Assembly (NCBI GenBank): GCA_015061685.1
Contig: SUWD01000023.1
Location: 1-43,417 of the forward strand
Direction: 5' to 3'
Source of the DNA: Lentisphaerota bacterium
Lineage (GTDB): Bacteria; Verrucomicrobiota; Lentisphaeria; Victivallales; Victivallaceae
DNA: 43,417 nt
Positions 14,388 through 24,211 of the stretch are shown piece by piece. The notes beneath the pieces are model-generated. The model saw nothing but the letters and a program-made list of their open reading frames with translations, searched no databases and was not told where the DNA came from. The position numbers and the translations under genes were made by a program. Each line of letters begins with the position of its first letter. Position 1 is the stretch's first letter.

Positions 14388-15770
14388 ATGTGGCGTGCGT
14401 TTATGAATGCTTTGAAAGTCAAAGAGTTACGCAATAGATTGCTGTTTACTGCTTTGATTATCGTTCTGGTTCGTTTTGCCAGCAGTATTCCGTGTCCCGG
14501 AGTTGATCCGACGGCATTGGAAAAATTCATCAGCAGCGTCACAGCCGGCAGTGAAGCCGGCGGCGGAGTGATGGCCATGATTGACCTGTTTTCCGGCGGT
14601 GCCATGACGCACTTTGCGTTGGGAGCGCTGGGCATCATGCCTTACATTACTGCCTCGATCATTATGCAGTTGCTCGTCCCGGTGATTCCTTCTCTGGAGA
14701 AACTCCAGCGTGAGGGGGAATCCGGGCGGGGCAAAATTTCTCAATACACCCGCTATTTGACTCTGGTTGTCTGTGCGGTTCAGGGAGCGATGGTCGCTAT
14801 GGCGATGATCAATCCTGCGAAAATCGGTCTGCCGACTCCTGAAAAGCAGCTTTTCATCGGCAGTCCGGTGCTTTTCATCATAGCCAATGTGGTGGTGCTT
14901 ACCTGTACCACCATGGTTTTTACCTGGCTGGGTGAACAGATCACTGAACGCGGTATTGGCAACGGTGTATCCCTGATCATCACCATCGGTATTGTTTCCC
15001 GTATGCCGCACTCGGTAATTCAGTTGATCGAAATGGCACGCCGCGGCACTACCGAAGGTGGTATGGCATTCCGTCCGGTGCAGCTTTTGCTGTTGATAGC
15101 AGTATTCTTTATTGTTACTGCGGCGACGATCATGCTTTCCCAGGGATACCGGAGAGTTCCTATCCAGATGATCCGCAAAAGCAGTGTCGGCAGAATGACC
15201 GACGGTTCAACTTATATGCCGTTGAAAGTCAACTTTGCCAATGTTATGCCGATCATTTTCGCCGGAGCGATCCTGATGCTGCCGCAGACGATTTTTCCGA
15301 TGCTGGCGAGCCGTCCGGATGCCTGGAGCGGTTGGAGTACTCTGGCAATGGCGTTCCAGCATGACCGTGCGGTTTATGCCATTGTTTACGGTGCATTGAT
15401 CGTGCTTTTCAGCTTTTTCTGGGTTGCAAATCAATTCAATCCGCTGCAGATTGCGGATAATCTGAAAAAAGAGGGTGCATATATTCCGGGTATCAGTCCG
15501 GGGCAGCCGACTGCAGATTTCCTTGATGCGGCGATGACGCGGGTAACGACCGGCGGAGCAGTATTTCTGCTGGTGCTGGCGTTGTTTCCGATGTTCCTTT
15601 ACAACACATTCGGAATTCCTTTCATGGTGGCACAATTTTTCGGCGGCACAAGCTTGCTGATCATGGTCGGTGTGGTGCTGGATACTATGAGCCAGCTGGA
15701 ATCTCACCTGACGATGCGTCACTATGACGGATTCCTGAAAAGCGGACGGCTTCGCAGCCGTTCCAACTGA
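14388..15770 (+). CDS. secY: Preprotein translocase subunit SecY
   Basis: SecY, 460 residues, has ten predicted membrane segments: early FASSIPCPGVDPTALEK, the plug region with LFSGGAMTHFALGALGIMPY, the loop QREGESGRGKISQYTRY, and the cytoplasmic PLKVNFANVMPIIFAGAIL. It forms the Sec channel in the inner membrane with SecE and SecG, exporting the many signal-peptide proteins in this window. AAGGAG (14371-14376) precedes ATG 14388. It is the last protein-synthesis gene before cmk; adk, map and infA, common after secY, are absent. Confidence 0.97.
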   Translation: MWRAFMNALKVKELRNRLLFTALIIVLVRFASSIPCPGVDPTALEKFISSVTAGSEAGGGVMAMIDLFSGGAMTHFALGALGIMPYITASIIMQLLVPVIPSLEKLQREGESGRGKISQYTRYLTLVVCAVQGAMVAMAMINPAKIGLPTPEKQLFIGSPVLFIIANVVVLTCTTMVFTWLGEQITERGIGNGVSLIITIGIVSRMPHSVIQLIEMARRGTTEGGMAFRPVQLLLLIAVFFIVTAATIMLSQGYRRVPIQMIRKSSVGRMTDGSTYMPLKVNFANVMPIIFAGAILMLPQTIFPMLASRPDAWSGWSTLAMAFQHDRAVYAIVYGALIVLFSFFWVANQFNPLQIADNLKKEGAYIPGISPGQPTADFLDAAMTRVTTGGAVFLLVLALFPMFLYNTFGIPFMVAQFFGGTSLLIMVGVVLDTMSQLESHLTMRHYDGFLKSGRLRSRSN

Positions 15771-15777
15771 TAGAATC

Positions 15778-16416
15778 ATGAGTACGGTGGTTGCCATTGA
15801 CGGCCCGGCCGGAGCCGGAAAGAGTACGGTCGCCCGGATGGTGGCAGACCGCCTGAACTATGCTTATATCAATACCGGAAGTCTTTACCGTGCATTAGCT
15901 TACACGGCGATGACTTCCGGTGTCGCTTTTAAAGACATTACTCCTGAATTTCTGGAGAAACAGAAGCTCGAATTCCGCGGGGTTGATCTTTACTGCAACG
16001 GCAAAAAACTTGAGTCGGAATTACGCAAACCGGAGTGTGCCGTAGGAGCAAGTATCATTTCAGCTCTGCCGTTTGTCCGTGATTATCTTCTGCCGGTGCA
16101 GCGTAATGCGGCTCTTGATCAATGGATCGTAATGGAGGGCAGGGATATTGGTACGGTGATTTTTCCGGATGCGGAAAAGAAATTTTTTGTTACAGCTTCA
16201 CCTGAAGAACGTGCCCGCCGCCGGATGGCACAGGGTGGAGAAATTTCCGGCGATGCCACTTTTGAATCCATTTTAGCCGACATCAAAGCCCGGGATGAAA
16301 GGGATATGAATCGGGCAATAGCACCTCTCAGACAGGCAGAGGATGCAGTTTTGATTGACACCACCGGCTTATCCATCGACGAAGTTGTTGCCAAAATAAC
16401 CTCTTACTGCCGTTGA
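15778..16416 (+). CDS. cmk: Cytidylate kinase
   Basis: The 212-residue (d)CMP kinase has a P-loop GPAGAGKST (residues 9-17), NTGSLYRALA for nucleotide positioning, VMEGRDIGTVIFPDA, and the lid arginines in SPEERARRRM. It phosphorylates CMP and dCMP to the diphosphates in the cytoplasm. It starts 7 nt after secY and is probably co-transcribed with the ribosomal operon. In many bacteria cmk precedes rpsA; no rpsA follows here. Confidence 0.96.
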   Translation: MSTVVAIDGPAGAGKSTVARMVADRLNYAYINTGSLYRALAYTAMTSGVAFKDITPEFLEKQKLEFRGVDLYCNGKKLESELRKPECAVGASIISALPFVRDYLLPVQRNAALDQWIVMEGRDIGTVIFPDAEKKFFVTASPEERARRRMAQGGEISGDATFESILADIKARDERDMNRAIAPLRQAEDAVLIDTTGLSIDEVVAKITSYCR

Positions 16417-16465
16417 TCTGTCCATCGGGGAAACAGGAGAGATCATTTCTGTTGGCATAGGGCTG

Positions 16466-16622
16466 CAATTTCAAAACTCCTCAAAAATTCTTAAAAATCA
16501 TCGTTGCGATCTTAAAGCGGAGCGTTTTCGGTGGTTATTTATTCAATAGTCACGCTCAAACTGCCGTTTTGATCTCATCAACGCTGATTTTTCAATCTCT
16601 TTTTGAATCAGTTTTGAAATTG
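16466..16622. repeat. 157-bp intergenic element with inverted ends
   Basis: CAATTTCAAAACT (16466-16478) and AGTTTTGAAATTG (16610-16622) are a 13-bp perfect inverted pair enclosing a non-coding segment in the cmk to HlyD gap. The same two ends joined with almost no interior make the palindrome at 43129-43158, and 834-960 shows weak similarity to the interior. This looks like a small miniature-element family (MITE-like). The rest of the 16417-16783 gap holds only the promoter at 16702. Confidence 0.5.
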
Positions 16623-16701
16623 TTATGGTTCAACTGCAGGTGTAAAACTCCGGAAAACTGAATTATTTTGATCTATTGTATTCTTCTGCACTCCATTTGA
16701 T

Positions 16702-16730
16702 TTGAAAACACCTGTCCGGAATGCTATATT
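16702..16730 (+). promoter_or_regulatory. Promoter of HlyD-RbbA operon
   Basis: TTGAAA (16702-16707), 17-bp spacer, TATATT (16725-16730); expected start about 47 nt before the ATG at 16784, with GAAAGGA as ribosome-binding site. Confidence 0.65.
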
Positions 16731-16783
16731 ACATAGTGTGTTTTGCATTTCCAAACTGTTGAAAAACGAAAGGACAGAGCCGG

Positions 16784-17689
16784 ATGAAAAAAGTAATCAT
16801 TGCAACTGTGATCGTCTGTGCAGCGGCACTGGGATTTTATGCAGTCAAAACCTACAAGCATAATGCCCGTTACAATCAGAAGGGATTTACTTACGGCAAC
16901 GGCCGTCTGGAAGCTACTGAAATTTCCATCGCCACCAAACTTTCCGGCAAGTTGGATAAAGTTTATGCCGATGAGGGTGATATGGTCAATGCCGGTGATA
17001 AACTTGCACTTATGCAGCTCAATGTACTCAATGCCGAGCTGGCAATGGCAAAAGCTGAATTGAAGCAGAAAGAGAGCAAACTGCTTTTTGCCACCGGAGA
17101 GAGAAACCGGTACAAAACTCTGGATATGAAACAGGCAACCACCAAAGAGGCTGCCGAAAAAGCCGAAACCAATTATCTCTCCGCTTTGGCGGAGGTTGAA
17201 GCTGCCAAAGCAAAAATCGACCGGGTGCAGGCGGATATTGATGATTCAGTGCTGACTTCTCCGGTGAAAGGACGAATTCAGTACAAACTTGCAGAGCCGG
17301 GCGAAGTCCTCAACAGCGGCGATGGAGTTCTCAATCTGGTTGATTTGACGGATGTTTACATGACCTTCTTCCTTCCGGAAGAGATCGCCGGAAAAGTTGC
17401 GGTCGGTTCCGATGCCCGTATCGTGCTGGATGCCGCTCCGGATGTGCCGATTCCGGCAAAGATCACTTTTGTTTCCAGTGTGGCACAGTTTACCCCGAAA
17501 ACGGTGGAGACCAGAGAGGAACGTCAAAAACTCATGTTCCGGGTGAAAGCCAAAGTCGATCCGGCACTGCTTGAGCAGTATATCGAATATGTTAAGACCG
17601 GACTTCCCGGCGAAGCCTGGGTGCGTCTTGATCCCAAAGCTCCGTGGCCGGATTTCCTCGTGCTGAAACGCGACCGGGCAGCTGAATGA
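16784..17689 (+). CDS. HlyD-type membrane fusion protein (YhiI-like)
   Basis: The 301-residue periplasmic adaptor has an N-terminal anchor ([20 protein letters not shown]). A first barrel/lipoyl half contains [19 protein letters not shown], an alpha-hairpin coiled coil rich in Ala/Lys/Glu spans about residues 80-150, and the second lipoyl half contains [20 protein letters not shown]. Such adaptors join inner-membrane ABC exporters to outer-membrane channels. The stop overlaps the ABC gene start by 4 nt (ATGA), so the two are coupled. By synteny it corresponds to E. coli yhiI, next to rbbA and yhhJ. Confidence 0.85.
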   Translation: MKKVIIATVIVCAAALGFYAVKTYKHNARYNQKGFTYGNGRLEATEISIATKLSGKLDKVYADEGDMVNAGDKLALMQLNVLNAELAMAKAELKQKESKLLFATGERNRYKTLDMKQATTKEAAEKAETNYLSALAEVEAAKAKIDRVQADIDDSVLTSPVKGRIQYKLAEPGEVLNSGDGVLNLVDLTDVYMTFFLPEEIAGKVAVGSDARIVLDAAPDVPIPAKITFVSSVAQFTPKTVETREERQKLMFRVKAKVDPALLEQYIEYVKTGLPGEAWVRLDPKAPWPDFLVLKRDRAAE

Positions 17690-20463
17690 AAAATTCAACG
17701 GAAAAATCCAATGCTCCGGCAGTCAAGCTGGAGCATATCAATTTTTCTTACGGCAAAATATCCGCACTGAAGGATTTTTCGCTGGAGATCGCTTCTCGCC
17801 GTCTGGTCGGCTTGATCGGTCCTGACGGGGTGGGCAAATCGACTATGCTCTCGCTGATTACCGGAGCGAGGGCGATGCAGGAGGGCAGTCTGACTGTTCT
17901 TGGCGGCGACATGCGGAGCAAAGAGCACCGGGATAAAGTTTGTCCGAAAATCGCTTATATGCCGCAGGGATTGGGCAAAAACCTCTACTTCACGCTGACC
18001 GTGGAGGAGAATTTGCAGTTTTTTGCCAAGCTTTTCGGGCATGATGCAGCAGAAAGACGCCGGAGGATCGACCACCTGACCAAAAGTACCGGTCTTTATA
18101 ATTTTCTCAACCGTCCGGCAGGGAAACTTTCCGGGGGGATGAAACAGAAGCTCGGTTTGTGCTGTGCCCTTATTCATGATCCGGACTTGCTGGTGCTGGA
18201 TGAGCCGACAACCGGTGTCGATCCATTGGCACGGCGGCAATTCTGGGACTTGGTGGACAGTGTGAGGATCAGCCAGCCGCAGATGACGGTTATTGTAGCG
18301 ACTGCTTACATGGATGAAGCGGAACGTTTTGAGTGGCTGATCGCCATGGATGAGGGGAAAATTCTGGACACCGGCACTCCGGAAGAATTGTTGAAAAAGA
18401 CCTCCTGTACCAATCTTGATGATGCTTTTATCCGGCTTTTGCCGGAGGAAAAACGTGCCGGTCATAAAAAACTGATCGTTCCTCCGCTGGACAACGGCGG
18501 CGAGGAACGGATTGCCATTGAAGCAGAGGGATTGACCAAGAAATTCGGCTCTTTTACGGCGGTCGATCATGTGAGTTTCCGCATCCGGGAGGGGGAGATT
18601 TTCGGTTTTCTCGGCTCAAACGGTTGCGGTAAAACCACCACGATGCGGATGCTTACCGGGTTGATGACCCCGTCGGAGGGAAGTGCGAAACTTTTCGGCA
18701 AACCCATTGATGCTGAAAGTATGGATACCCGTCTGCGTCTGGGATATATGACCCAGCTTTTTTCGCTTTACAATGAGTTGACCATCCGGCAGAATTTGAC
18801 ATTGTACGCCCGTCTCTACCGGATACCGGAAAACGAGGTCAAAAGCCGGGTGGATGAGATGCTGGAGAGATTTCAGCTTATTCCTTATGCGAAAGAGACA
18901 CCGGCTTCGCTGCCGCTGGGTATCAAGCAGCGTCTTTCTCTGGCGGCGGCGGTGATCCATCATCCGCAGATATTGATTCTGGACGAACCTACTTCCGGAG
19001 TTGATCCGGTGGCACGGGATCTTTTCTGGGAATTGATCATTGAATTATCCCGCAAAGATCACGTTACGATTTTTATTACCACCCACTTTATGAATGAGGC
19101 TGAACGCTGTGACCGTATCAGTCTGATGCACGCCGGCAAATCCCTTGCCTGCGATACTCCGGCGAATCTGGTTGCTGAGCGTAAAACTCCGACTCTTGAA
19201 GCGGCATTCATCGACTATCTGGAGGAGGCGGATCCTGCCTCCAAAGAGAAAGTGGTTCTTGAAGCGGTTCCGGAGCAGGAAAAAGCGGCAGGCAGGAAGA
19301 ATTTATGGCAGAAAATCACCGAATCGAACGGGCGTATTTTCAGCATCCAGCGTTGTTTGAGCTGCTGTTGGAGAGAGTATCTGGAATTGATGCGAGATCC
19401 GATCCGTGCGACGCTGGCGATTTTCGGAGCCTTGCTGCTGATGCTGGTCATGGGTTTCGGTATAAGTATGGACGTGGAAGATCTCTCTTTTGCGGTGCTT
19501 GACCGGGACAACACTGTTTTGAGCAACAATTATACGTTGAATATTTCCGGGTCAAGGTATTTTATAATCAAAGAACCGATAAAGGATTATGACGATCTTG
19601 AAGCCCGTTTGAAAAGCGGTGAATTGAGTCTGGCGATCGAAATACCGCCGAATTTCGGCAAAGATGTTGAATCCGGCAAATCTCCGGAAGTAGCTTTCTG
19701 GATCGATGGGGCCATGCCCTCCCGGGCGGAAACGGTCAATGGTTACGTTACAAGTCTGCACAACCAGTGGCTTGAGGAAAAGTCAAGGGAGCATAATCTT
19801 GGCAAACAGAGTAAGTTATCCGCTGAAATAGAGACCCGTTACCGCTATAATCCGGATGTAAAAAGTCTGCCGGCAATGGTTCCGGCAGTCATTCCGCTGC
19901 TTTTGATGATGATCCCGGCGATTCTGGCGGCATTGTCAGTCGTGCGTGAAAAGGAGATGGGTTCGATAATCAACTTGTACGTTACTCCGGTCACCCGTAC
20001 TGAATTTATGATCGGCAAGCAGATACCGTATATACTGTTTTCGCTGTTGAGTGCGTTTATGCTTTCGGCGATGGCGGTGACCATATTTGATGTGCCGATA
20101 AAAGGGAGTATTCCGGCTTTCACGATTTCGCTGGTTCTTTACAGCATGTGTGCCACGGGGATCGGTTTGCTGGCATCTTCGGTGACCCGCAGTCAGATAG
20201 CGGTGATTTTTATGACGATGCTTGGAACGATGATCCCGGCAGTTCAATTCTGCGGTATGATCGACCCGGTCACGGCCCAGGAAGGCAGCGGCAGAATAAT
20301 CGGCATGATCTATCCGACAACTTACATGCTGCTGGTCAGCCGCGGAGTTTTCAATAAAGCACTGGGATTTGCGGATCTGTATCCGGAATTGCTGATATTG
20401 CTTGTTACCGTGCCGATCGTGGTCGGTTGCGGGGTACTTTCTTTGAGAAAGCAGGAGAAATGA
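17686..20463 (+). CDS. rbbA: RbbA-type ABC ATPase-permease fusion
   Basis: The 925-residue protein holds two ATPase domains and a fused ABC-2 permease. First NBD: Walker [10 protein letters not shown] (45-53), signature LSGGMKQK (148-155), Walker [14 protein letters not shown] (about 168-180). Second NBD: Walker [10 protein letters not shown] (310-318), the degenerate signature [10 protein letters not shown] and [12 protein letters not shown]. About six membrane segments follow in the last 350 residues. GPDGVGKS, the LPLGIKQR signature and the length match E. coli RbbA (ribosome-bound ATPase, 911 residues), also encoded with a HlyD protein and a YhhJ-type permease. Substrate unknown; an exporter role and a ribosome role are both possible. 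Confidence 0.85.
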   Translation: MKNSTEKSNAPAVKLEHINFSYGKISALKDFSLEIASRRLVGLIGPDGVGKSTMLSLITGARAMQEGSLTVLGGDMRSKEHRDKVCPKIAYMPQGLGKNLYFTLTVEENLQFFAKLFGHDAAERRRRIDHLTKSTGLYNFLNRPAGKLSGGMKQKLGLCCALIHDPDLLVLDEPTTGVDPLARRQFWDLVDSVRISQPQMTVIVATAYMDEAERFEWLIAMDEGKILDTGTPEELLKKTSCTNLDDAFIRLLPEEKRAGHKKLIVPPLDNGGEERIAIEAEGLTKKFGSFTAVDHVSFRIREGEIFGFLGSNGCGKTTTMRMLTGLMTPSEGSAKLFGKPIDAESMDTRLRLGYMTQLFSLYNELTIRQNLTLYARLYRIPENEVKSRVDEMLERFQLIPYAKETPASLPLGIKQRLSLAAAVIHHPQILILDEPTSGVDPVARDLFWELIIELSRKDHVTIFITTHFMNEAERCDRISLMHAGKSLACDTPANLVAERKTPTLEAAFIDYLEEADPASKEKVVLEAVPEQEKAAGRKNLWQKITESNGRIFSIQRCLSCCWREYLELMRDPIRATLAIFGALLLMLVMGFGISMDVEDLSFAVLDRDNTVLSNNYTLNISGSRYFIIKEPIKDYDDLEARLKSGELSLAIEIPPNFGKDVESGKSPEVAFWIDGAMPSRAETVNGYVTSLHNQWLEEKSREHNLGKQSKLSAEIETRYRYNPDVKSLPAMVPAVIPLLLMMIPAILAALSVVREKEMGSIINLYVTPVTRTEFMIGKQIPYILFSLLSAFMLSAMAVTIFDVPIKGSIPAFTISLVLYSMCATGIGLLASSVTRSQIAVIFMTMLGTMIPAVQFCGMIDPVTAQEGSGRIIGMIYPTTYMLLVSRGVFNKALGFADLYPELLILLVTVPIVVGCGVLSLRKQEK

Positions 20464-20464
20464 T

Positions 20465-21583
20465 ATGAGACAGACATTGAAAAATATCTTTTTTCTGGGT
20501 GTAAAAGAGCTGCGTGGTTTGGGGCGTGATTATATGCTCATCGCTTTGATCGTCTATGCGTTTTCTCTGGGGATCTACACGATCGGAAAATCCACGAATG
20601 ACACGATCAACAATGCGGCGATCGCCATTGTTGACGAAGACCGTTCCCAGATGTCCCAAAGGATTTTTGATGCGTTTTTCCCGCCGATGTTTCACCGGGC
20701 AAAGGAGATCACTCTTGAGGAGATCGATCCGGCTATGGACGAGGGTAAATACACTTTTGTACTGGTGATCCCTGCCAATTTTGAGAAGGATCTGCTGGCG
20801 GGCAGGAAGCCGGAGATCCAGTTGAATATTGATGCCACCCGTATGTCGCAGGCATTTTCCGGCGGCGGTTACATCCAGCAGATCATCAACCGTGAAATTT
20901 CGATTTTCGAGGACAAGGGCAAAGTTTCCCGGCCGCTGGTCAAAACGGTGGTACGCAACCGTTACAATGCCAATTTGACCCAGAGCTGGTTCAAATCGGT
21001 GATGCAGCTGGTGAATAATATTACGATGCTGGCGATCATTCTTACCGGTGCGGCATTGATCCGGGAGCGTGAAAACGGGACATTGGAACATTTGCTGGTC
21101 ATGCCGGTAACGCCGTTTGAGATAATGTTTTCCAAGGTGTGGTCGATGCTTCTGGTGGTATTGGCAGCGTCGGTAGTGTCGCTGTGGGTGGTGATCATGC
21201 AGATGCTTCATGTGCCGGTGAATGGATCGCTCGGGTTGTTTGCTGTGGGCGTGGCACTGCACTTGTTTGCGGTCACTTCACTGGGAATATTTCTTGCCTG
21301 TGTTGCGGATAATATGCCGCAGCTGGGAATGCTGCTGATACTGGTATTGATGCCGATGCAGATGCTTTCCGGCGGTTCGACGCCGCAGGAGAGTATGCCG
21401 GAATGGGTGCAGACGGTGATGCTTGCCGCACCGACGACACATTTTGTGGATTTCTGTCAGGCCATACTTTTCCGGGGAGCCGGGATCGAAGTGGTTTGGA
21501 AGCCGTTTTTGATGCTGTTTATTATAGGGTGTGTACTATTTATATTTTCATTGGGACGTTTTCGCCGCAGTGTGGCACAATGA
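20465..21583 (+). CDS. ABC-2 permease (YhhJ-like)
   Basis: The 372-residue inner-membrane protein has one N-terminal segment (MLIALIVYAFSLGIYTIG), a large extracytoplasmic domain of about 130 residues and then five C-terminal segments. The ABC-2 motif region RERENGTLEHLLVMPVTPFE is clear. It starts 1 nt after the RbbA stop and probably pairs with the permease half of that protein. Length and order match E. coli yhhJ. Confidence 0.85.
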   Translation: MRQTLKNIFFLGVKELRGLGRDYMLIALIVYAFSLGIYTIGKSTNDTINNAAIAIVDEDRSQMSQRIFDAFFPPMFHRAKEITLEEIDPAMDEGKYTFVLVIPANFEKDLLAGRKPEIQLNIDATRMSQAFSGGGYIQQIINREISIFEDKGKVSRPLVKTVVRNRYNANLTQSWFKSVMQLVNNITMLAIILTGAALIRERENGTLEHLLVMPVTPFEIMFSKVWSMLLVVLAASVVSLWVVIMQMLHVPVNGSLGLFAVGVALHLFAVTSLGIFLACVADNMPQLGMLLILVLMPMQMLSGGSTPQESMPEWVQTVMLAAPTTHFVDFCQAILFRGAGIEVVWKPFLMLFIIGCVLFIFSLGRFRRSVAQ

Positions 21584-21619
21584 TTCCCGCGAAGAAGAAA
21601 GCAAAAGGGGTTTGGTCAA

Positions 21620-23020
21620 ATGGAAGAATTCGCACAGACAATGGTCGCTTATCTCAAAACAGCAGATACATTTTTATGGGGACCACCGCTGTTGATATTG
21701 CTTTTGGGGACACACTTGTTCTATACCATACGTTTGCGTTTTGTGCAGCGTTATCTGGGGACCGCATTCCGTCTGGTCACTAAAAAAGACAATTCACTTG
21801 ACGGCAATGTGGCACCTTTTGCGGCACTGGCAGTGGCATTGGCATCCACGATCGGCACCGGGAATGTGGTTGGCGTGGCAACCGCGGTGGTACTCGGTGG
21901 ACCGGGAGCGGTTTTCTGGTGTATGATCACCGGGGTATTCGGAATGGCGACGAAGTATGCTGAATCACTTCTGGCGGTAAAATACCGGGTACGGGATGAA
22001 AAGGGTGAAGTCCACGGCGGACCGATGTACACGATCATGCGTGGTTTGAGATGGCGCTGGATGGCGGTGGTATTTGCCGTTGTTGCGGGGATCGCAGTTC
22101 TGGGTACGGGGAATCTGGTGCAGAGCAATGCGATTGCGATGATTGTGAATAAGACATTCAGTATTCCGAATTGGCTTACCGGAGTATTGGTTGCATTGCT
22201 GGTGGGTCTGGTGATCGTGGGAGGTTTGCAGAGCATTGCCAAAGTTTGCACTTATCTGGTGCCTTTCATGTCCTTTATTTACCTTGCCGGTTGTATTACT
22301 CTGCTGGTGATGAATTTTGAATATCTCGGCAGTGCGATCGTCCACATTGTGAAGGACGCATTTTCTGCGAAAGCCGCATTTGGCGGTGTTGTATTTGGCA
22401 TGATGCAGGCTGCCCGTTACGGAATTGCCCGCGGATTGTTCTCCAATGAAGCCGGTATGGGTTCTGAACCGATCGTAGCGGCGACGGCCTGTACCCGCAA
22501 TGCGGTGCGTCAGGGGTTGGTTTCTTATACGGGAACATTTTGCACGATCATTATCTGTCTGATGACCGGGTGGGTTTTGGTCTCCTGTACGCTGGCATTT
22601 CCGGACAAGATCTCGTTGACCTCCGGCAATGAGATCCTCACGCAGAATTGTTTTGAGCAGATTCCTTATGTGGGCAAATATCTTTTGGCATTTGCGATAT
22701 TTGCTTTTGCCTCGACCACCTTGCTGGGCTGGTTTTATTATGGCGAACAGTGCTTCCGTTTTCTTTTCAAATCAGCAAAGGCATTGATGTTTTACAAGAT
22801 AGTTTACACGGCGATTGTTTTTACCGGAGCGGTAAGTTCTCTGACTGTGGCGTGGGATTTTGCCAACTTTGCCAATGGCTTGATGGTGATACCCAACGTG
22901 ATAAGTTTGCTTTTGCTGCAAAAGGTGGTGGTTGCAGAGACGAAAAAGTATCTCTGGAGCGGCAAATTGGATATGGATGATCCCCGTTGCGTCCGGGGGA
23001 ATACTTCTGTGGAAAACTGA
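21620..23020 (+). CDS. Alanine/glycine:cation symporter (AGCS)
   Basis: The 466-residue transporter of the AGCS (DagA/AlsT) family imports alanine or glycine with Na+ or H+. Diagnostic segments are ALASTIGTGNVVGVATAVVL, GGPGAVFWCMITGVFGMATK, YAESLLAVKYR, GGPMYTI and RGLFSNEAGMGSEPIVAA; about ten membrane segments. AAAAGGGG upstream of ATG 21620. It lies 36 nt after the permease gene without a terminator, so it could share the transcript although the function differs. A clear terminator follows. Confidence 0.93.
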   Translation: MEEFAQTMVAYLKTADTFLWGPPLLILLLGTHLFYTIRLRFVQRYLGTAFRLVTKKDNSLDGNVAPFAALAVALASTIGTGNVVGVATAVVLGGPGAVFWCMITGVFGMATKYAESLLAVKYRVRDEKGEVHGGPMYTIMRGLRWRWMAVVFAVVAGIAVLGTGNLVQSNAIAMIVNKTFSIPNWLTGVLVALLVGLVIVGGLQSIAKVCTYLVPFMSFIYLAGCITLLVMNFEYLGSAIVHIVKDAFSAKAAFGGVVFGMMQAARYGIARGLFSNEAGMGSEPIVAATACTRNAVRQGLVSYTGTFCTIIICLMTGWVLVSCTLAFPDKISLTSGNEILTQNCFEQIPYVGKYLLAFAIFAFASTTLLGWFYYGEQCFRFLFKSAKALMFYKIVYTAIVFTGAVSSLTVAWDFANFANGLMVIPNVISLLLLQKVVVAETKKYLWSGKLDMDDPRCVRGNTSVEN

Positions 23021-23048
23021 TTTTGGAATTATTTATCTGACCTTTTTT

Positions 23049-23100
23049 CGGGGCTGCGGTGAAAAATCTATGGATGACCGGCAGCCCCGGAATTTTTTTT
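23049..23100 (+). terminator. Intrinsic terminator after AGCS gene
   Basis: CGGGGCTGC (23049-23057) pairs with GCAGCCCCG (23081-23089), followed by AATTTTTTTT. Beyond it, up to the promoter at 23284, the AT-rich sequence holds only ATGGCAA (23171-23177) inverted to TTGCCAT (23191-23197), possibly an operator. Confidence 0.88.
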
Positions 23101-23283
23101 TTAAACTCAATGATTGATAAAAATTAATGTCATTTTTGTGTGATAGTGTGTTTTTGCGGATGATTTGTGAATGGCAATAAAAAAATACATTTGCCATGTT
23201 CGAAAAATGCAACCTTAAGTTATTGTAATATAAGAATTTAAGATTGATGATCGGATAGTACAGTATAGTGTTTGTAAAAATTG

Positions 23284-23312
23284 TTGTATTTTTTATTTCT
23301 TTGATGTATATT
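23284..23312 (+). promoter_or_regulatory. Promoter of second pseudopilin operon
   Basis: TTGTAT (23284-23289), 17-bp spacer, TATATT (23307-23312). The expected transcript starts near 23319, a few bases before the 5'-UTR hairpin at 23325. Confidence 0.55.
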
Positions 23313-23324
23313 TTAATGGTTAAA

Positions 23325-23347
23325 GCAGTACAATTTGTTTGTACTGC
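23325..23347 (+). promoter_or_regulatory. 5'-UTR hairpin
   Basis: GCAGTACAA (23325-23333), loop TTTGT, TTGTACTGC (23339-23347): a 9-bp perfect stem at the predicted 5' end of the mRNA. It could protect the transcript from 5'-end decay or be an operator overlapping the start of transcription. No T-tract follows, so it is not a simple terminator. Confidence 0.55.
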
Positions 23348-23392
23348 AGTCGGAGTGGGATCCTGAATACAAACAACAAAAAGGAAGAAAAA

Positions 23393-24199
23393 ATGAATTC
23401 AAAGCTCCAGATATCTGGAGTAAAGTGCTTACACTTTACTCCCAAAAGACCTTTCGAAAGTAAAAAATTCACATTGATTGAGTTACTGGTGGTTATTGCG
23501 ATCATCGCTATTCTTGCGGCGATATTGCTTCCCGCTCTTAATTCTGCCCGTGAACGTGGCAGAAGTGCCAGCTGTATGAACAATCTCAAACAATTTGGTA
23601 CCGCATTGACGATGTACTGGGACAACAACGAGGGGTATGGACCGTATATTTACCGTGCCGGATGGCACAGTACTGCCAACGTGATCTCATTTAACATGTG
23701 GCTTGGACCTTATATGGGAGTTGCAAGCGATAACGGAATGCCTTTCCTCGCTAAAAAAAGTTCTCTCATGAGAGAGTCGGTTTTTATGTGCCCGTCAGAA
23801 GATGCCAGTTTGGCATTTAATTCCGCAAATCTTGGCAACTGGCTCTGTCATTATATGGGGAACAGTACTTACAGTAAGGAAGCCGGAGCCCCTAAAACCG
23901 GTGTGTTCGGATATGAAAGTCAGTGGCATCCTACTAAATCCAATCGTATCCAGCAGCCGTCAAATTTTATTGCTATTACGGAGAGATCTTCCGGACGGAA
24001 TATTCCCCAGCTTAATGCGACTGACTGGACTGCGACAACCGGTTATTCCACTTGGGATAAGGTGAAAAAAGATCAGTTAGCTTTGCGGCACAATAACAAA
24101 GATAATATGGTGTTTTGCGACGGTCATGTCGCAGTCAGTGATTTTACTTTGCCGCTGACCAAAAATACTCCCGGATTCGGTTACGACCTTATTAAATAA
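23393..24199 (+). CDS. Pseudopilin-like protein with H-X9-DG motif
   Basis: The 268-residue pseudopilin has an unusually long leader ([20 protein letters not shown], then FESKK) before [18 protein letters not shown]. The residue before Phe is Lys, not Gly. H-X9-DG is at H233 to D243-G244. ATG 23393 was chosen for AAGGAAG and because the upstream extension to 23339 would translate the UTR hairpin. Codons 5-17 contain two overlapping palindromes (listed separately). The FT dipeptide occurs twice, in HFTPK and in KFTLI, as if a palindromic cassette had been added in front of an older start. It heads an operon with 24212, 24864 and 27590. Confidence 0.9.
   Translation: MNSKLQISGVKCLHFTPKRPFESKKFTLIELLVVIAIIAILAAILLPALNSARERGRSASCMNNLKQFGTALTMYWDNNEGYGPYIYRAGWHSTANVISFNMWLGPYMGVASDNGMPFLAKKSSLMRESVFMCPSEDASLAFNSANLGNWLCHYMGNSTYSKEAGAPKTGVFGYESQWHPTKSNRIQQPSNFIAITERSSGRNIPQLNATDWTATTGYSTWDKVKKDQLALRHNNKDNMVFCDGHVAVSDFTLPLTKNTPGFGYDLIK
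23405..23442 (+). promoter_or_regulatory. Overlapping palindromes in pseudopilin 5' codons
   Basis: CTCCAGATATCTGGAG (23405-23420) is a perfect 16-bp palindrome. Its last four bases, GGAG, also begin a second inverted repeat, GGAGTAAAGTG (23417-23427), loop CTTA, CACTTTACTCC (23432-23442). The two stems cannot form together. They lie 12 nt after the ATG, where RNA structure strongly affects translation. The same layout with different bases occurs at 37028-37064. Confidence 0.75.
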
Positions 24200-24211
24200 T
24201 GGGTATCATTA

